A DNA stretch of 63,283 nucleotides, taken from an uncultured Oscillatoriales cyanobacterium (lineage in GTDB: Bacteria; Cyanobacteriota; Cyanobacteriia; Cyanobacteriales; Microcoleaceae). The notes under the pieces were generated by a model, which did not search any database, had not been told where the DNA came from, and saw only the letters and a list, made by a program, of their open reading frames with translations. The stretch is taken from the NCBI GenBank assembly GCA_903893625.1, contig CAITND010000196.1:1-63283 (forward strand), read 5' to 3'. A program made the translations under genes and the position numbers. Below, in pieces: positions 62,232 through 63,283 of this stretch (position 1 is its first letter; each line of letters opens with the position of its first letter).

Positions 62232-62337
62232 AACTAGCAGTGCGGGTGTCCTCACCTGCTAGTTGATCAAAAGCAAGGTATCCAGAAGCAAGGGACTTAT
62301 CCACAAGCGAGCGAGGACGCTCGCACTTTTTGATCAA
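62232..62337. repeat. Composite inverted-repeat element
   Basis: AACTAGCAG/CTGCTAGTT (62232-62264), GCGAGCG-AGGA-CGCTCGC (62307-62324), and outer TTGATCAAAA/TTTTGATCAA (62263-62337). The left (TGCGGGTGTCCTCAC) and right (GTGCGAGCGTCCTCGC on the complement) hairpin bodies are related. It fills much of the 268-base gap before the DUF2887 gene. Confidence 0.7.
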
Positions 62338-62386
62338 TTTTCTGTAATAGTATAACGAACTAAAATATCGAATTATTCAAAAAAAA

Positions 62387-62761
62387 TTATTTTAAAAGAC
62401 GCGCTCCTTTGCCTCTATTGCATTCAATACAAAGAGTCTGTAAGTTTTTGATCTCATGACTTCCTCCTTTTGAAAAAGGCTTAATATGATCAACTTCTAG
62501 CTGCACTTGTGTAGAAGTTCGACCACAAAAAACGCATTTATAATTGTCTCTAGTTAAAACAGAAACTCTGAGTGATGCTGGAATATAACGAGATCGTTTT
62601 TTGTTTTTAAATTTAGAATCTAATTCTGAATTTTCAACAATAAGCTTTTCTCGTTTAGTTTTGGAAGATTTAGCAGGTTTTTGATTATTAGCATGATTAA
62701 TCAAATCCCGAACAAACCCCCTCGCCATTTTTTGTAAAGGATTCGGCTGTTTGTTTGCCAT
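62387..62761 (-). CDS. HNH endonuclease
   Basis: 124 residues. A basic N-terminal region (QKMARGFVRDLINHANNQKP) is followed by the HNH domain: YKCVFCGRTSTQVQLEVDHI, KPFSKGGSHEIKNLQTLCIE and CNRGKG, with two CxxC zinc pairs and the H-N-H residues present. It could belong to a mobile element or a small restriction or homing-like system; no partner adjoins. Confidence 0.9.
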   Translation of the reverse strand: MANKQPNPLQKMARGFVRDLINHANNQKPAKSSKTKREKLIVENSELDSKFKNKKRSRYIPASLRVSVLTRDNYKCVFCGRTSTQVQLEVDHIKPFSKGGSHEIKNLQTLCIECNRGKGARLLK

Positions 62762-62880
62762 AAATTATTTGAGATCTCAAACTTCAGTAGGATGGATAAC
62801 AGGCTGTAATTTGATACTTTAAAAAATCAAACGGGTTGTTAAGTTATCCACCTTACCGTTAACAAATTTTCTAATTTGCT

Positions 62881-63096
62881 TTAATCTTTTTTCAGTGCTT
62901 TGTTAAGTCCAAAAGCAGCTAATCCAACAATTGCACCTGCTGCAACAACAGGAGCCATACCAATTCCAATGGCTGTTCCACCGACTGCTAAACCCATTCC
63001 TCCCAATAACGCTCCTGCTCCTGCTCCTGCTGCGGCTCCCCCGGCAGCAAAACCAGCGGCTTCTTTTAAATTGTCTTCAGACTGTTGCTGACTCAT
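62881..63096 (-). CDS. Small glycine-zipper hydrophobic protein
   Basis: 71 residues from ATG 63096 (GGAAG upstream; an ATG at 63123 has no such site). A short polar head (MSQQQSEDNLKEAAGF) is followed by a Gly/Ala-rich hydrophobic stretch (AAGGAAAGAGAGALLGGMGL, then MAPVVAAGAIVGLAAFGLNK), ending with Lys-Lys-Asp. This is a glycine-zipper membrane peptide. The head before AGG is reminiscent of a bacteriocin-type leader, but no processing gene is near. Unrecognised family. Confidence 0.6.
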   Translation of the reverse strand: MSQQQSEDNLKEAAGFAAGGAAAGAGAGALLGGMGLAVGGTAIGIGMAPVVAAGAIVGLAAFGLNKALKKD

Positions 63097-63161
63097 AATG
63101 TTAATCTTCCGTAAAAGAGGCATTTTAATTAACCTGCTCTGATTTTAACTTGCGAGGGGGT

Positions 63162-63281
63162 TTGGGGGAGCTATAAGTCCCACGCTGAATTTCACGCCTA
63201 CAAAAAAATAACCAGAAATCAGCGTGGGATACATGGACTCCCCCAAGTTAATTTTGGTCGGTCAATCCCGACAAAATTAAC
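63162..63281. repeat. Two consecutive strong hairpins at the right window edge
   Basis: The first: outer TTGGGGGAG (63162-63170)/CTCCCCCAA (63238-63246), inner TCCCACGCTGA (63178-63188)/TCAGCGTGGGA (63219-63229). The second: GTTAATTTTGGTCGG (63247-63261)/CCGACAAAATTAAC (63268-63281), one bulged base. They may mark the end of an insertion element or a MITE. Confidence 0.75.
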
Positions 63282-63283
63282 AA

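Noticed and set aside
62900-63091. Rightward Pro/Ala-rich frame of 63 codons
   Set aside because: Complement of the glycine-rich gene; no ribosome site.

Overview
The window comes from a filamentous, non-marine-type cyanobacterium, most likely Oscillatoriales (Planktothrix/Oscillatoria-like; the genus is an inference). The evidence is at least 25 copies of the HIP1 octamer GCGATCGC, several heptamer tandem arrays, cyanobacteria-only families (DUF3038, DUF4335, DUF29), pentapeptide-repeat proteins, and a bidirectional NAD(P)-linked Hox [NiFe]-hydrogenase.

Layout. 0-6.4 kb: relic of an IS200/IS605 TnpB gene, then a leftward operon DUF3038-DUF4335-OmpA-fmt, a pentapeptide protein and a small envelope-protein operon. 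6.5-9.8 kb: prolyl oligopeptidase, cofG (deazaflavin synthesis) and tRNA-Cys. 9.9-24.4 kb: accessory and conflict region with a HigB/Xre-like toxin-antitoxin pair, a Dam-type methyltransferase plus PD-(D/E)XK nuclease (type II restriction-modification), a lone DNA-phosphorothioation-associated methyltransferase with duplicated flanking modules, HicAB, VapBC, and the degenerate C-terminus of a type IIG-like enzyme. PBP2, a Tat-exported phosphatase, a GT39-TPR membrane protein and tRNA-Phe are interspersed. 24.4-34 kb: NUDIX, shikimate kinase, a LapA-like protein, an RNase II/R-family nuclease, three poorly known genes, gene debris with repeats, clpP and an acyltransferase-like membrane protein.

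34-60.2 kb is a fermentation and hydrogen-metabolism locus. Leftward: hoxE, hoxF, hcp, hoxU, hoxY, hoxH, hoxW, hypA, hypB and, further on, hypF. Divergent rightward: hypC, nifJ (pyruvate:ferredoxin/flavodoxin oxidoreductase), a dihydroorotate-dehydrogenase-like gene and hypD. Together they couple anaerobic pyruvate oxidation and NAD(P)H re-oxidation to H2, with Hcp for reactive nitrogen. hypE is not in the window. Between hypB and hypF, in the opposite orientation, sits a 6.5-kb island: a membrane-anchored pentapeptide protein, a 1213-residue STAND NTPase with WD40 repeats, and a CHAT protease. The STAND and CHAT proteins share a short sequence module (RSVxIG...TGDxNTAxI), which makes them the best candidate for an undescribed sensor-protease defence or cell-death system.

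60.2-63.3 kb: tandem DUF29 genes, a DUF2887 nuclease-like protein, an HNH endonuclease, a glycine-zipper peptide and two strong hairpins.

The other notable signal is a family of 28-34 bp near-perfect palindromes sharing GTAGAGACG...CGTCTCTAC. Four copies were found: two intergenic, and two inside coding sequences (hcp and nifJ) where the reading frame stays open.
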